A stretch of 64,000 nt of DNA from Rhodococcus jostii RHA1 (GTDB taxonomy: Bacteria > Actinomycetota > Actinomycetes > Mycobacteriales > Mycobacteriaceae). Within the stretch, counting starts at the first letter, position 1, and every line of letters begins with the position of its first letter. Location of the stretch: the NCBI RefSeq assembly GCF_000014565.1, contig NC_008268.1, positions 1,860,001 through 1,924,000 of the forward strand, in the 5' to 3' direction. Positions 63,747 to 64,000 of this stretch are shown here, one piece after another. The translations under genes were made by a program, and so were the position numbers. The notes beneath the pieces were generated by a model, which saw only the letters and a list, made by a program, of their open reading frames with translations, was not told where the DNA came from and searched no databases.

Positions 63747-64000
63747 ATGACCGTGGACACCGCACACCTCACCGAGGCGGCAGCAGCGAACCCGACGCTG
63801 ACGCATTCGCTCGCCGATCTCGACCCCGCCGTGCACCAGGCGATCGCCGCCGAGCTGGGGCGACAGCAGGGCACCCTGGAAATGATTGCCAGTGAGAACT
63901 TCGCCCCGCTCGCGGTGATGCAGGCGCAGGGGTCGGTGCTGACGAACAAGTACGCCGAGGGCTACCCCGGCCGCCGCTACTACGGCGGTTGCGAGCACGT
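63747..64000 (+). CDS. glyA: Serine hydroxymethyltransferase, partial (runs off the window)
   Basis: The first 84 or so residues of Gly[50 protein letters not shown] are diagnostic. It condenses glycine with 5,10-methylene-THF to serine, the expected end of betaine degradation. The ATG follows GAAAGG at seven bases. The gene continues beyond position 64000. Confidence 0.97.
   Translation, partial: MTVDTAHLTEAAAANPTLTHSLADLDPAVHQAIAAELGRQQGTLEMIASENFAPLAVMQAQGSVLTNKYAEGYPGRRYYGGCEH

Overview
The window is a 64 kb stretch of a high-GC, gene-dense chromosome from a mycolic-acid-type actinobacterium, most likely Rhodococcus or a close relative. This rests on a 1100-residue Emb-type arabinosyltransferase, an Eis-type acetyltransferase of exactly 402 residues, a Ddn/DUF385 deazaflavin-type protein, many GTG/TTG starts, and operons stitched together by 4-base ATGA or GTGA overlaps. 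No rRNA, tRNA, CRISPR array, intact insertion sequence or prophage was seen.

Layout. 1-8 kb: a sulfur-acquisition pair (O-acetylhomoserine sulfhydrylase plus SsuD/SfnG-type monooxygenase), an amine oxidase, an atypical SDR, an aldehyde dehydrogenase and a DUF4232 lipoprotein. 8-13 kb: Emb arabinosyltransferase, TerB-like and DUF429 proteins. 13-28 kb: an apparent N-compound catabolic region with a Rut-like five-gene operon (flavin reductase, HpaB-type monooxygenase, RidA, DUF1028, M20 amidohydrolase), a wrecked NCS1 permease, a LysR regulator, an APC transporter, a trimethylamine-dehydrogenase-like enzyme, a cupin and an aldehyde dehydrogenase. Three promoters in this region share one exact two-block architecture. 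28-32 kb: a 2-oxoglutarate-type oxygenase, a dicarboxylate symporter and a Ddn-like protein. 32-40 kb: an unusually large glutamate synthase (1830 residues) in an operon with an NADPH diflavin reductase and a flavodoxin instead of the GltD subunit. This is my main candidate for an undescribed system. 40-46 kb: kynurenine pathway genes kynA, kynU, a PaaX-type regulator and a formamidase-like hydrolase with an odd N-terminal domain.

46-64 kb is a choline/glycine betaine to serine island. It holds choline dehydrogenase, APC transporter, betaine aldehyde dehydrogenase, a frameshifted BCCT transporter, a Rieske betaine demethylase with its own ferredoxin and ferredoxin reductase, two IclR regulators, dimethylglycine oxidase, a cyclodeaminase-type cyclohydrolase, FolD, PurU, a GntR/FCD regulator and the start of glyA. 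Methyl groups removed from betaine and dimethylglycine would pass through tetrahydrofolate to formate or to serine. The operator TGATATATCA sits just downstream of the -10 element of all three C1-metabolism promoters (dimethylglycine oxidase, purU, glyA). FolD has lost the catalytic lysine for cyclohydrolase activity, apparently covered by the cyclodeaminase gene beside it.

A family of long palindromes with compensating changes between copies marks the 3' ends of several genes and supplies the last codons of three proteins.
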